Assembly: GCA_903960915.1 (NCBI GenBank) | Contig: CAJCCO010000107.1 | Coordinates: forward strand, 1 to 64,000 | DNA length: 64,000 bases | Direction of reading: 5' to 3' | Source of the DNA: an uncultured beta proteobacterium | GTDB taxonomy: Bacteria > Pseudomonadota > Gammaproteobacteria > Burkholderiales > Burkholderiaceae_C | Part shown: in pieces, positions 37,099 through 46,819 of the stretch | Position numbering within the stretch: the stretch's first letter is position 1 | Layout: each line of letters opens with the position of its first letter | Position numbers and translations under genes: made by a program | Notes under the pieces: generated by a model | What the model was told of the DNA's origin: nothing | Database searches by the model: none | Seen by the model: only the letters and a program-made list of their open reading frames with translations

Positions 37099-38268
37099 TC
37101 AAAGCCAGCCACGCCGGGCCAGGTGGCGCATCAGGTCGGCCAGGCCAAAGGTCCAGGGCGCACAGTCGCCCGAGCGTTGCATGCGGTTAACCAGGCTGCC
37201 CAACTTGGGCGCGGAGATGGTGACGATGTCGCCCACCTTGTGTGTGAAACCACCCCCCACGGTGTCACGGTCTTTCACTGGGGCAAACATGCAGCCCAGG
37301 TACAACAAGGCCCCATCGGGGTACTGGTGGTTTGGCCCCATCAGTTGGGCCACCAGTTCCTGCGGATCGCGGCTTATTTTCGACAGCGATGACGAACCCT
37401 CCAGACTAAAACCATCCTCGCCCTGCACCTGCAACATGACGGTGGTCTGGCGCACATCGTCGAGGCTGAAGCTGGCGTCAAAAAAGCGCAGCAAGGGGCC
37501 AATAACGGCCGAGGCGTTGTTGTCCTTGGCTTTACCCAAGAGCAGGGCTGAGCGGCCCTCAATATCGCGCAAGTTCACGTCGTTGCCCAGCGCGGCGCCC
37601 ACGATGCGGCCTTTTGAATTGATGGCCAGCACCACTTCAGGCTCGGGGTTGTTCCACTGCGAGTCGGCGTGCAAGCCTGCGTCAAAGCCCGTCCCCACGG
37701 CCGACATGGCGCTGGCCTTGGTGAATATTTCAGCATCCGGACCAATGCCCACTTCTAGGTATTGGCTCCAGGCGCCTTGTGCAATCAGCACCGCCTTAAG
37801 CGCCATGGCTTGCGCAGAGCCGGGCTTGAGGCGACTCAAATCGTCCCCCACCAGGGCCACAATTTCGGTCCGAATCGCCTCGGCCGCAGCCGGGTTGCCG
37901 CGGGCTTTTTCTTCAATCACCCGCTCCAACATGGACACGGCAAAGGTCACGCCCGCAGCCTTGACCGGTTGCAGGTCAGCCGGCGCCAGCAGCCAGGGCT
38001 GCGCCGGGTTGCGGCTGTCTGGCGGGGTATTGGCCAGCAGGTCGGCAATGGAGGCAAAGGCTTCGCCGGGGGCGGCTTTCAGGGCGGCTGCTGGGTCGGG
38101 CGCTTCGCACAGGTCACGCAGGGTGGGGAAACTGGCCGAGATGTCCACCGCTTGGTCGCCGCGCAAGGCCACCACCGAGGGGCCACCGAGTTCTGGACGC
38201 CATACGCGCCCCGCCAGGGCGCCCACCGTACCGTCTTGCGGCAGGGTGTTGTGAGTCGTGAGTTGCAT
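37099..38268 (-). CDS. Fumarylacetoacetate hydrolase family protein (XylX-like)
   Basis: A 389-residue member of the long FAH group (COG3970-like). The metal site is seen in the EVGIGPDAEIFTKAS, NNPEPEVVLAINS and GNDVNLRDIEGRSALLLGKAKDN region. Relatives include the 2-keto-3-deoxy-pentonate dehydratase XylX and 2,4-diketo-3-deoxy-sugar-acid hydrolases. The ATG at 38268 follows AGGTGG; the open frame extends far upstream through dctM but this is not coding. It sits between dctM and the UxaA-like gene, so it likely acts on the 2-keto-3-deoxy acid or its oxidised form. Confidence 0.82.
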   Translation of the reverse strand: MQLTTHNTLPQDGTVGALAGRVWRPELGGPSVVALRGDQAVDISASFPTLRDLCEAPDPAAALKAAPGEAFASIADLLANTPPDSRNPAQPWLLAPADLQPVKAAGVTFAVSMLERVIEEKARGNPAAAEAIRTEIVALVGDDLSRLKPGSAQAMALKAVLIAQGAWSQYLEVGIGPDAEIFTKASAMSAVGTGFDAGLHADSQWNNPEPEVVLAINSKGRIVGAALGNDVNLRDIEGRSALLLGKAKDNNASAVIGPLLRFFDASFSLDDVRQTTVMLQVQGEDGFSLEGSSSLSKISRDPQELVAQLMGPNHQYPDGALLYLGCMFAPVKDRDTVGGGFTHKVGDIVTISAPKLGSLVNRMQRSGDCAPWTFGLADLMRHLARRGWL

Positions 38269-38300
38269 GCGATCCACCTGAAAGAAAAAAATGAAAAAGG

Positions 38301-39599
38301 TCAGCGGGTGACGTAGCCCATGGTCTGGGGCAGCCACAACACAATTTGTGGAAACACGGTGATGGCGACCAGCAGCAGCAGCAACATGATGAAGAAGGGC
38401 CAGCCCTCTTTCATCATCTCGCCAATCGGAATGCCAGTGAGCGCTTTGGTGACAAACAGCAGCATGCCAAACGGCGGGTGAATCAAGCCAATCATCATGT
38501 TGAGCACCACCAGCACCCCAAAGTGCACCAGGTCGACGTTGAGCAGCTTGGCCGCCGGCAGCAACATGGGCACAAACACCAGCAGCAGCACCGACACATC
38601 CAGAAAACAGCCCAACACCAGAAACAGCACGTTGACCAGCAGCAAGAACTTGAGCTGCGACAGGTGCATGCTGTCGACCCACTGGGCCATGGCTTGCGGC
38701 ACGCCTTCGGCGGTGAAGGCATAGTTCAGCATGAAGGAGCCCGCCAAAATGATGGTGATCACCGCACTGCCGCGCGTGGACTCCATCACCACACCCCAGA
38801 AGGTGCGCCAGGTGAGGGCGCGGTACACCACGCCAGCCAGAATCAGCGCATGAAACGCGGCCACCGCAGCGGCTTCTGTGGGTGTGAAAGCGCCAGAATA
38901 AATACCGCCAAGCAGCACGATGGGCATGGACAGCGGCAAGGCACCGCGGTACAAAATGGCGGGCCACTCACGCCAGGGAATAGGCGCTTCACGCGGCATG
39001 TTGCGCCGCGTGGCAATGACGTGCACCACGCCCATCATGAGCAGGGCCATCAGCACGCCAGGCACCACCCCGCCTAAAAACAAAGCGCCCACCGAAGCCC
39101 CTGACACCAGGGCGTAAATCACCATCGGAATAGAGGGCGGAATGATGGGGCCCAAGGTGGCACTGGCCACCACCACGGCGCCGGCAAAGCCGCGCGGGTA
39201 CTCGGGTTTTTTCAGCATCTGGCGAATGGTGACCAGGCCGGGGCCGGCTGCATCGGCAATGGCGCTGCCGCTCATGCCCGAGAAAATCACGCTGACCAGA
39301 ATGTCCACCTGCGCCAACCCGCCGCGCATGCGCCCCACCAAAATGCGGCAAAAATCAAAGATGCGCTCACTCACGGTGCCAGCGTTCATGATGTTGGCAG
39401 CAAACACAAACAGCGGCACGGCCAGCAGCACGTAGCTGTTGTACAGGCCGTTGCCCACCTGCTCGGCCACCAGTCCCAGGTCTTGCCGCTTGACCAGCAA
39501 ATAGGCAATACCGGAGGCCAGCATGGTGAAGCCAATGGGCATACGCAGCAGCAAGCCCGCCACCATCACGCAGATAAGAATTCCAATGCCGAGAGTCAT
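38301..39599 (-). CDS. TRAP transporter large permease DctM
   Basis: A 432-residue permease with about 12 helices. The DctM signature is complete: N-terminal RMPIGFTMLASGIAYLL, VPLFVFAANIMNAGTVSERIF, GGLAQVDILVSVIFSGMSGSAIAD and GPIIPPSIPMVIYALVSGASVGALFLGG. It couples sodium entry to uptake of a carboxylate or sugar acid delivered by DctP. Part of the sugar-acid operon; 54 bp after dctQ. Confidence 0.93.
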   Translation of the reverse strand: MTLGIGILICVMVAGLLLRMPIGFTMLASGIAYLLVKRQDLGLVAEQVGNGLYNSYVLLAVPLFVFAANIMNAGTVSERIFDFCRILVGRMRGGLAQVDILVSVIFSGMSGSAIADAAGPGLVTIRQMLKKPEYPRGFAGAVVVASATLGPIIPPSIPMVIYALVSGASVGALFLGGVVPGVLMALLMMGVVHVIATRRNMPREAPIPWREWPAILYRGALPLSMPIVLLGGIYSGAFTPTEAAAVAAFHALILAGVVYRALTWRTFWGVVMESTRGSAVITIILAGSFMLNYAFTAEGVPQAMAQWVDSMHLSQLKFLLLVNVLFLVLGCFLDVSVLLLVFVPMLLPAAKLLNVDLVHFGVLVVLNMMIGLIHPPFGMLLFVTKALTGIPIGEMMKEGWPFFIMLLLLLVAITVFPQIVLWLPQTMGYVTR

Positions 39600-39653
39600 G
39601 AAAGTTGCCAGTTAAGGCAGCGGGTGAGCTGCCGTGAAAAGTTGTTGCACATG

Positions 39654-40133
39654 TCAGAGCCGCAACTCGGCCTGCAGCCCCTCGCCCTTGAACGCGTTCC
39701 AGATGGCATAGCCACTGCGCAGCACCAAAGCCAGCAGCAAAATCACCAGCGGGAGAAAAATCCACATGAAAGAAATGCCCAGCACCGGCGAGTTTTCACG
39801 CCGCATGAAATGCACATAGTCCCAGGTGGCGGGCAAGGCCACCAAGGCCAAGCCACCCACCAGCAGATTGCCTGCAATTTGCATGGCGCGTCGCCACGGC
39901 AAACTGACACTGTTCCAGATCAGGTCAAACACCACCTGCTCGCGCTCGGGCACGATGGTGGCCGCAGCCCAAAGAATGACCCAGACGTACAGAATCACGG
40001 CGGCCTCGTCGGTCCAGGGCAGGGGTTTGCCAAAACCGAATCGGGCCGCGATCTGGACCAAAAAGACCACGAACATTGTCAGGAACAAACCGCCACCCAG
40101 CACCTGGGCAGCCGTTCTTAACCAGCGCACCAT
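39654..40133 (-). CDS. TRAP transporter small permease DctQ
   Basis: A 159-residue protein with four helices and the DctQ core FGFGKPLPWTDEAAVILYVWVILWAAA. It is the membrane partner of DctM. Its start lies 3 bp after the dctP stop, so the pair is almost certainly co-translated. Confidence 0.9.
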   Translation of the reverse strand: MVRWLRTAAQVLGGGLFLTMFVVFLVQIAARFGFGKPLPWTDEAAVILYVWVILWAAATIVPEREQVVFDLIWNSVSLPWRRAMQIAGNLLVGGLALVALPATWDYVHFMRRENSPVLGISFMWIFLPLVILLLALVLRSGYAIWNAFKGEGLQAELRL

Positions 40134-40136
40134 GGC

Positions 40137-41159
40137 TTACTTGGTGGCGTTGATGCGGTCCAGCAGGCCTTTGGGCCACAACTTGGCGTACTCGGAGTTC
40201 TGGTACGTGGTTTGCACCGATTTCTGGAAGGCCGCCTGGTCGGGCGTGGTGACCTGCAAGCCTTCTTTCTTGAAGTAGTCCACCAGCTGCGACTCTTCCT
40301 TCAGGCGGTTTTCGTTGTTGTAGGCGGCAGCGGCTTGGGCTGCTGCGGTGACCTTTTGCTTTTGCGCTGCGCTCAGGGCGTTGAAGCTCTTGTTGGAAAT
40401 GGCGATGAAGATGCCGTCCACCAGGTGGTTGGTCAGCACGATCTGCTTGGTCACTTCGTAGAACTTGGCCGCGCGCACCGAAGGCAACGGGTTGTCCTGG
40501 CCGTCGATGGTGCCGGTTTTCAGGCCCAGGTAAACCTCGCCAAAGGCCAGCGGCGTGGCCGTGGCGCCCAGCGCTTCACCCAGGAACAACCACTCTTTGG
40601 AGCCGGGCATGCGCAGCTTCACACCTTTGAGGTCGGCCGGGGTTTTGACGTTGCGCACATCGCGCAGGTTGACCTGGCGGGTGCCCAGGTAGACGGTCGC
40701 CAGCGGGGTGACCTCCATTTTTTCAGACACGGTTTTGAACAGCTCGGCGCCAATCGGGCCGTTGAACACTTTTTGCTGTTGCGCGGGGTCGCGGATCACG
40801 TAGCCGGCGGTAAAGATGGAGAACTCGGGCACCAGTTTGGCAATGTCAAATGCCGAGATCGACGACAGCTCCAGGTTGCCCCGCGCCATGGCGGCAGGCT
40901 CGGCACCCTGTTTGAAGAGCGAGGCGTTCAGGTTGATCTGCACGTCAAATTCGCCTGGCGCAGTTTTTTCCAGTGCGTCCTTGAACACGGTCCACATTTT
41001 GGCGTGCCAGTCGTCTGGCACGGCGGGGGTGGAAATGCGCAGCACGGTTTTGGTTTGCGCCAGCGCGGGCAGGCCCAGCGTGCCCAAGGCAGCTGTGGCG
41101 GCCGTAGCGCCGGTAGCGCCCAAGAGGGAACGGCGGCTGATGGATGTTGGTGTTGTCAT
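40137..41159 (-). CDS. TRAP transporter substrate-binding protein DctP
   Basis: A 340-residue periplasmic receptor. A twin-arginine-style leader SRRSLLGATGATAATAALG precedes cleavage near ALAQT (residue 36). The body shows PADLKGVKLRMPGSKEWLFL with the ligand-binding Arg, and KTGTIDGQDNPLPSV. The ATG at 41159 follows AGGAGA; the longer open frame upstream is noncoding. In context the ligand is a sugar acid or sugar. Confidence 0.92.
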   Translation of the reverse strand: MTTPTSISRRSLLGATGATAATAALGTLGLPALAQTKTVLRISTPAVPDDWHAKMWTVFKDALEKTAPGEFDVQINLNASLFKQGAEPAAMARGNLELSSISAFDIAKLVPEFSIFTAGYVIRDPAQQQKVFNGPIGAELFKTVSEKMEVTPLATVYLGTRQVNLRDVRNVKTPADLKGVKLRMPGSKEWLFLGEALGATATPLAFGEVYLGLKTGTIDGQDNPLPSVRAAKFYEVTKQIVLTNHLVDGIFIAISNKSFNALSAAQKQKVTAAAQAAAAYNNENRLKEESQLVDYFKKEGLQVTTPDQAAFQKSVQTTYQNSEYAKLWPKGLLDRINATK

Positions 41160-41196
41160 GGTGTTGTCTCCTGTTAGAAATTTTTGAAAGTTAAAT

Positions 41197-42111
41197 TTAA
41201 ATATTAGCCAAGGCTGCCCCGATGGCCCGATACCCCGAACGCACGGCCTGCGCTTGTGCCCCCGCCAGTGCGCACAGCGGCAAGCGTACCTGCATCCAGG
41301 CCTCGTCACCGGTTTGCTCCGCCAGCATGGCTTTGTAGACCGCCACAAACGGCATGCCAGGCTGAATGCTGAGCAGGGCCAGCAGGTCCAGCATGAGTTT
41401 TTTGTCTGCGGCGCTGACCGTGGCCGGGTCGCGAATGACGCGGCACATCAGGCCAGGCGCCACATTGCCCAGCCCGTTGATGGAGCCTGAGCCACCGACC
41501 AGCATCACCGGCGCCACGTCGGGCTCAGCCCCCACCAGAATGGACAAACCGGGGAAGGCCTGCGCCAAGGCCTTGGAATGTGCCAAGTCGCCACTGCTGT
41601 CCTTCACCCCCACCACTTGGGCAGGATGGCGGCGCACCAACTCGGCAATGGCCGCGTGCGAAAACGCGTAGGTGCTCATGGCGGGGAAGTGGTAAAGCAA
41701 GAGCTTCAAGGCATCGTCGCCAATGCCGCGCACCAGTGCTGAAATGGTTTCAACCACACCTGCATCGCTGGGCTGGTTGAAATAAAACGGCGGCAGGTAC
41801 ATCTGGCGGTGCACGCCCAGACCGGACGCATGGCGCCCCAGTTCAATGGCGTCAGCCAGCGCAATAGCCGAGGTGGTGACGAGGCACTGGTCAGCCCGAA
41901 TGCCACTGGCCAGCAAAGCCTGCAGCAAGGCCTTGCGCTCGGCCACCGTGAAGGCCGGGCCTTCGCCCGTGGTGCCAAAAACCGTGACGCCATCGCAGCC
42001 CGCTGCGAGCATGCGCTGGGCATGGGCAATGGCGCGCGGCGTGTCCAGGGCGCCATCGGCGCCTACCGGCATCAGCAAGGCCGGCCACAGGCCGTGAATA
42101 TCTGGGTGCAA
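41197..42111 (-). CDS. Dihydrodipicolinate-synthase-family aldolase
   Basis: A 304-residue TIM-barrel class I aldolase. GVTVFGTTGEGPAFTVAER (about residues 39-57) is the pyruvate-binding motif, YHFPAMSTYAF contains the catalytic Tyr, and VVGVKDSSGD carries the Schiff-base Lys. DapA itself is a housekeeping gene; this location points to cleavage of a 2-keto-3-deoxy sugar acid into pyruvate and an aldehyde. It starts with TTG at 42111 preceded by AGGAG. 21 bp after the GntR regulator gene, before the TRAP genes. Confidence 0.85.
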   Translation of the reverse strand: MHPDIHGLWPALLMPVGADGALDTPRAIAHAQRMLAAGCDGVTVFGTTGEGPAFTVAERKALLQALLASGIRADQCLVTTSAIALADAIELGRHASGLGVHRQMYLPPFYFNQPSDAGVVETISALVRGIGDDALKLLLYHFPAMSTYAFSHAAIAELVRRHPAQVVGVKDSSGDLAHSKALAQAFPGLSILVGAEPDVAPVMLVGGSGSINGLGNVAPGLMCRVIRDPATVSAADKKLMLDLLALLSIQPGMPFVAVYKAMLAEQTGDEAWMQVRLPLCALAGAQAQAVRSGYRAIGAALANI

Positions 42112-42132
42112 GTTCAGTTCTCCTAAAGGGGG

Positions 42133-42933
42133 TTAATTCAATTCAACCGGTGGCAGCGTCCATTCGCTGCGCACCTGTTCCATGGGTTCGGTCAGCACCC
42201 GGTTGCGGGCACTGTTGATGTGGGCCATCAGCAGCTCCACGGCCCGTGCGCCGTCGCGCTGGCGCAATGCGGCGATGAATCGCAGGTGCTCCTGCATGGC
42301 GGGCATCAGGCGGGTCGGAGTGATCACGCTGTGCTCGAGTTTGATGAGGCGCACGCGTAAGCTGTTGACCCGGTACATGTCAGACACGATGTCATTGCCC
42401 ATCGCGTCAACCATGCGGTCATGCAGGCCCCAGTCAATGGCCTGGGCGTCTTCCAGCAAGCGCTCGTCATACACCTGGGCGCTGGCGCGGGCCAGAATAT
42501 TGTTGTGGCTGGCCTCAATGGCGTCGAGTTCCTCGGTGCTGGCGGTTTGCACAAAATGCAGCACTGCCTCGCGCTCAATCATGTGGCGCACCTGAAAGGC
42601 GTTGCGGATGAGCTTCAAGTCCACCGGCACAATTTGCAGGCCGCGCTGCGGCACGGTCTTGATCAAACCACCCGCCTCCAGGCGCGGAATCATCTCGCGC
42701 ACGGCGCCCAGGGGCATGTTCAGGAGCAGCATCAGCTCGCGCTGCGAAATAAACTGCCCCGGCCGAATGCCGCCGCTCAAGATCTGCCGGGTAAAGCCGT
42801 CGTAAGCGCGGGCACGCTGGCTGACAGGCTCAGCCACCGCAACCGCCGCGAGTTGCACACCCCCAGCGCGTGAAGCGCCGGCGTGGGGCGCTTTCTTGAC
42901 GGCTGGAATTTTGGCAGTGGGCATGGCGAGCAT
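42133..42933 (-). CDS. GntR-family regulator (FCD/FadR type) of the sugar-acid locus
   Basis: A 266-residue regulator. A Lys/Ala-rich N-terminal tail (about 45 residues) precedes a winged helix (SQRELMLLLNMPLGAVREMIPRLE, about residues 80-105) and a C-terminal FCD effector domain with helical HMIEREAVLHFV. FCD proteins bind sugar acids through a metal. Two ATG (42933 and 42924) are possible starts. First gene of the leftward operon, and divergent from the lactonase gene with a palindrome between them, so it probably controls both arms. Confidence 0.88.
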   Translation of the reverse strand: MLAMPTAKIPAVKKAPHAGASRAGGVQLAAVAVAEPVSQRARAYDGFTRQILSGGIRPGQFISQRELMLLLNMPLGAVREMIPRLEAGGLIKTVPQRGLQIVPVDLKLIRNAFQVRHMIEREAVLHFVQTASTEELDAIEASHNNILARASAQVYDERLLEDAQAIDWGLHDRMVDAMGNDIVSDMYRVNSLRVRLIKLEHSVITPTRLMPAMQEHLRFIAALRQRDGARAVELLMAHINSARNRVLTEPMEQVRSEWTLPPVELN

Positions 42934-42961
42934 CAGGGTTTCAACTAGGACAGGACTGACA

Positions 42962-42975
42962 TGTTAGCGCTACCA
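42962..42975. promoter_or_regulatory. Candidate operator palindrome between the two sugar-locus arms
   Basis: TGTTAGCGCTACCA is a 14-bp palindrome with one mismatch per half (TGTTAGC against TGGTAGC) and a perfect TAGCGCTA centre. It lies 28 bp before the GntR start and 50 bp before the lactonase start. It is the best candidate binding site for the GntR protein. Inference from position and symmetry. Confidence 0.5.
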
Positions 42976-43025
42976 TCAGCCCATGCTTACTGTCGTAAAC
43001 CCCTAGAAAACCCACTTTCAGCCCC

Positions 43026-43925
43026 ATGAAAATAGACGCCCACCAGCACTATTGGCACTACCAGGCGGAAGACTTGCCCTGGATAGACCCGTCCATGACC
43101 GTGCTGCGCCAGGACCGCCTGCCCCACGACATTGCGCCGGCGCTGGCAGCCTGTGGCATAGACGCCGTGGTAGCCGTTCAGGCCCGGGGCAGCCTCAAGG
43201 AAACCGAATTTTTGCTCCAGTTGGCCGCCCAGCACCCGCATATAGCGGGCGTGGTGGGCTGGGTCGATTTGAAAAGCAGTGCGCTGGAAAAAACCTTGGA
43301 AAGCTGGACGGCACACGCCGTGCTTTGCGGACTGCGCCATCAATTGCAGGACGAGTCCCAGCTGGCAGATTTTCTGGCCCAAGCCGCCTTCAACCGGGGG
43401 GTCGCGCTGCTGCAAAGCCGCAGCCTGGTGTACGACCTGCTGGTGCTGCCAGCGCAACTGCCTTTGCTCTTGAAGTTTTGCGCCGCACATGACCGCCACT
43501 GGCTGGTGCTGGACCACCTGGCTAAGCCCGATTTACGTGCCCCTGGCGCCGCCCAGGCCATCAACCCCGCTTGGGCCGCGCAACTGCGCGCCCTGGGGCA
43601 ACTGCCGCATGTGGTGTGCAAGCTGTCCGGCCTGGTGACCGAAACCAGTGCCGCCCACACGGGTTTGACAGCGGGTTTGACAGCGGGTCTGACGGCGGCC
43701 GATGAGCAGGCGATCTTGGCGTGTTACGACCTGGCACTGGAAGCCTTTGGGCCACAGCGTTTGCTGTTTGGCTCGGACTGGCCGGTGTGCGCGCTGGCGG
43801 CCCCGTTTGAAGTCGTGCATGGCTTGGCCCAGCGTTGGGCGCAGTCGCGCCTGAGTGACACCGAGCAAGCAGACTTCTGGGGCGGCAACGCCCAGCGCTG
43901 CTATGGTTTGAAGCTGGCCGCTTGA
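43026..43925 (+). CDS. Amidohydrolase (COG3618) sugar lactonase
   Basis: A 299-residue TIM-barrel amidohydrolase. The metal motif is IDAHQHYWHY (residues 3-12), followed by the DHLAKPDLR strand and FGSDWPVCALAAPF with the catalytic Asp. Relatives in Burkholderia hydrolyse L-fucono-1,5-lactone; others act on related lactones. Residues ~213-225 hold a repetitive TGLTAGLTAGLTA segment encoded by a 12-bp tandem repeat, unusual for the family. First gene of the rightward arm with an SDR dehydrogenase. Confidence 0.83.
   Translation: MKIDAHQHYWHYQAEDLPWIDPSMTVLRQDRLPHDIAPALAACGIDAVVAVQARGSLKETEFLLQLAAQHPHIAGVVGWVDLKSSALEKTLESWTAHAVLCGLRHQLQDESQLADFLAQAAFNRGVALLQSRSLVYDLLVLPAQLPLLLKFCAAHDRHWLVLDHLAKPDLRAPGAAQAINPAWAAQLRALGQLPHVVCKLSGLVTETSAAHTGLTAGLTAGLTAADEQAILACYDLALEAFGPQRLLFGSDWPVCALAAPFEVVHGLAQRWAQSRLSDTEQADFWGGNAQRCYGLKLAA
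43661..43696 (+). repeat. Three 12-bp tandem repeats inside the lactonase gene
   Basis: GGGTTTGACAGC is present twice exactly and a third time as GGGTCTGACGGC. Each unit adds GLTA in frame, so slippage would change protein length by four residues without a frameshift. Confidence 0.9.
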
Positions 43926-43954
43926 AACAAAACCGAACCGACCCCAGAAAGTAA

Positions 43955-44743
<789 letters not shown>

Positions 44744-44754
44744 CCTGAAGGCGC

Positions 44755-45693
44755 TCAGCCCGTCAAGCCATCGACCACCGTGGGATAACGCAGTCGCAGC
44801 CCCAACTCAGACAGCAAGCGCGTGTTGTCCATGCGGCGCGACTCACTCATGAAGCTCAAAAGCATCAGCGGCAACTGGTCTTTGGCGGTGCTGCGCGGCA
44901 GCCGCGGCGGGTGCGCCAGACCGTAGAGGTCAGCGGCCAGATCAAAGTAATCGCCCATCTTGAGCCGGGTGTTGTCGTTCACGTTGTAAATGCGCTGCGG
45001 CCCCGCATGCCACAAAGCGGCCACGCAAGCGCGCGCCAGGTCGTCGGCATGAATATGGTTGGTGTACACATCGTCGGCTGCCAGCAGCACCGGCGTGCCT
45101 TTTTCCAGCCGGGCGCGCGGCGTGCCGCCTTCACGGTTGGGCGCGTAAATACCGGGAATGCGCAAAATGCTGCTGCGCACCCCGGCGCTTCGGCCCAAAA
45201 AGCGCACCGCCTGCTCTGCGTCGACACGCCGAATAGCGCGCGGCGAGTCGGCGTGGGTGCCGCGCGTCTCGCTCACCACCGCCCCCTGGCAGTCGCCATA
45301 CACCCCACTGGTGGAGCCATACACCAGCGCTCGCGGCAGCGTGCCCAAACGCAGGGCCCGCGTGAGCGCCTGCGTGCGGGGGTCGCGCCAGCCTTGGCCC
45401 GGAGGGGGTGCCAGGTGCAACACCGCATGGGCCAGCCCCGCCAGACGACGCAGCGTGGCGGGTTCATCCAAATTACCCACCAGGGGCGTGATGCCGAGCG
45501 CACGCAGGGCCGGCGTACGCGCCGGGCTGGAGGTCAGCGCCAGCAGGCGTACGCGACCTTGCAGGGCTTGCGCCACACGTTGACCAATATCGCCACAGCC
45601 AACGATCAAGACACGCGAACGGCGAAAACGCGCCGGCAAGGTGCCGGGGTGGGTGGCATACAGGCTGCGCGAGGGGTTTTGTTTTAAAGGCAA
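44755..45693 (-). CDS. NAD-dependent epimerase/SDR protein (YeeZ-like)
   Basis: An extended-SDR-fold protein of about 312 residues. RVLIVGCGDIGQRVAQAL (about residues 27-44) is the nucleotide loop; YGSTSGVYGDCQG follows, then ILRIPGIYAP and NVNDNTRLKMGDYF. Relatives such as YeeZ have no firm function. The start is uncertain: TTG at 45693 follows TAGGG and leaves 25 residues before the Rossmann loop; the open frame to 45768 would overlap the divergent reductase gene. Convergent with the SDR sugar dehydrogenase (11 bp gap). Confidence 0.78.
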   Translation of the reverse strand: MPLKQNPSRSLYATHPGTLPARFRRSRVLIVGCGDIGQRVAQALQGRVRLLALTSSPARTPALRALGITPLVGNLDEPATLRRLAGLAHAVLHLAPPPGQGWRDPRTQALTRALRLGTLPRALVYGSTSGVYGDCQGAVVSETRGTHADSPRAIRRVDAEQAVRFLGRSAGVRSSILRIPGIYAPNREGGTPRARLEKGTPVLLAADDVYTNHIHADDLARACVAALWHAGPQRIYNVNDNTRLKMGDYFDLAADLYGLAHPPRLPRSTAKDQLPLMLLSFMSESRRMDNTRLLSELGLRLRYPTVVDGLTG

Positions 45694-45742
45694 AATTGGG
45701 ACCCTACTGAAAAATGAAACTTCGCCAAGGATACAAAGAAAT

Positions 45743-46807
45743 ATGAGCAGCAGCAGCAGCGCCGCCAACGGCTTTCAGATCACCGTGCAGCCCAGCGGTC
45801 GCCATTTCACCGCCGGCCAGGATGAAACCATTCTTGCCGCCGGCATTCGCCAGGGTATCGGCATGCCCTATGGCTGCAAGGACGGCGCATGCGGCTCCTG
45901 CAAATGCAAGAAGCTTGAAGGGGTGGTGGTGCACGGCGCGCACCAGAGCAAAGCCTTGAGCCCCGAGGAAGAAGCCAACGGTTTTATTCTGACCTGCTGC
46001 GGCGTGGCGCACAGCGATGTGGTGCTGGAGTCGCGCCAGGTGACGCAGGAGGGCGCGTTCCCCATCAAGAAAATGCCCACGCGCGTTGCGCTCATGGAGA
46101 AAAAATCTGCCGACGTCATGCTCATCAAGCTGCAATTACCAGCCAACGACACCTTCACCTACCACGCAGGCCAGTACGTCGAGTTCATCTTGCGCGACGG
46201 GGCGCGGCGCAGCTACTCCATGGCCAATGCGCCGCACACCCTGGCCGACAGCGCCACGCTGGAGCTGCACCTTCGCCACATGCCCGGCGGCAAGTTCACC
46301 GACCATGTGTTCAACATCATGAAGGAGAAAGAAATTTTGCGCATTGAAGGCCCCTACGGCAGCTTCTACCTGCGTGAAGACAGCGACAAACCCCTGGTGC
46401 TGCTGGCCTCTGGCACCGGTTTTGCGCCCATCAAGGCGCTCATTGAGCACATGCAACACAAGGGCATCACACGCCCAGCCACCTTGTACTGGGGGGGTCG
46501 CCGTCCGGCAGACCTGTACATGAACGACTGGGTACAAGCCAAGTTGGCCGAGATGCCCCACTTGTCCTACGTGCCCGTGGTGTCCAACGCCCTGCCCGAA
46601 GACGCCTGGACCGGCCGTACCGGCTTTGTGCACCAGGCCGTTCTGGAGGACTTTCCAGACTTGCACAACCACCAAGTCTATGCCTGCGGCGCGCCCATTG
46701 TGGTGGAGTCTGCCCAGAGCGATTTCTCACACCTGGCCGGCTTGCCAGAAGAAGAATTCTTTGCCGACTCGTTCACCACCGAGGCCGACAAGGCCCGCAA
46801 CGCTTAA
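45743..46807 (+). CDS. 2Fe-2S ferredoxin / FAD / NAD(P)H reductase (AscD-like)
   Basis: A 354-residue electron-transfer reductase. The N-terminal plant-type ferredoxin domain has CKDGACGSCKCKK plus a distal Cys in LTCCG. The middle FAD domain has RRSYSMANAP, and the C-terminal NAD domain has LLASGTGFAPIKALI and YACGAP. Such proteins are often named CDP-6-deoxy-delta-3,4-glucoseen reductase, but no deoxysugar genes are nearby, so a general oxygenase or other reductase role is more likely. It begins with a run of five Ser encoded by AGC repeats. Confidence 0.85.
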   Translation: MSSSSSAANGFQITVQPSGRHFTAGQDETILAAGIRQGIGMPYGCKDGACGSCKCKKLEGVVVHGAHQSKALSPEEEANGFILTCCGVAHSDVVLESRQVTQEGAFPIKKMPTRVALMEKKSADVMLIKLQLPANDTFTYHAGQYVEFILRDGARRSYSMANAPHTLADSATLELHLRHMPGGKFTDHVFNIMKEKEILRIEGPYGSFYLREDSDKPLVLLASGTGFAPIKALIEHMQHKGITRPATLYWGGRRPADLYMNDWVQAKLAEMPHLSYVPVVSNALPEDAWTGRTGFVHQAVLEDFPDLHNHQVYACGAPIVVESAQSDFSHLAGLPEEEFFADSFTTEADKARNA

Positions 46808-46819
46808 GAACACCCTGCC

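Noticed and set aside
38269..38967. N-terminal extension of the FAH-family protein into dctM
   Set aside because: The extension reads as Arg/His/Cys-rich sequence in another frame of dctM; the ATG at 38268 has a good ribosome site and gives the family length.
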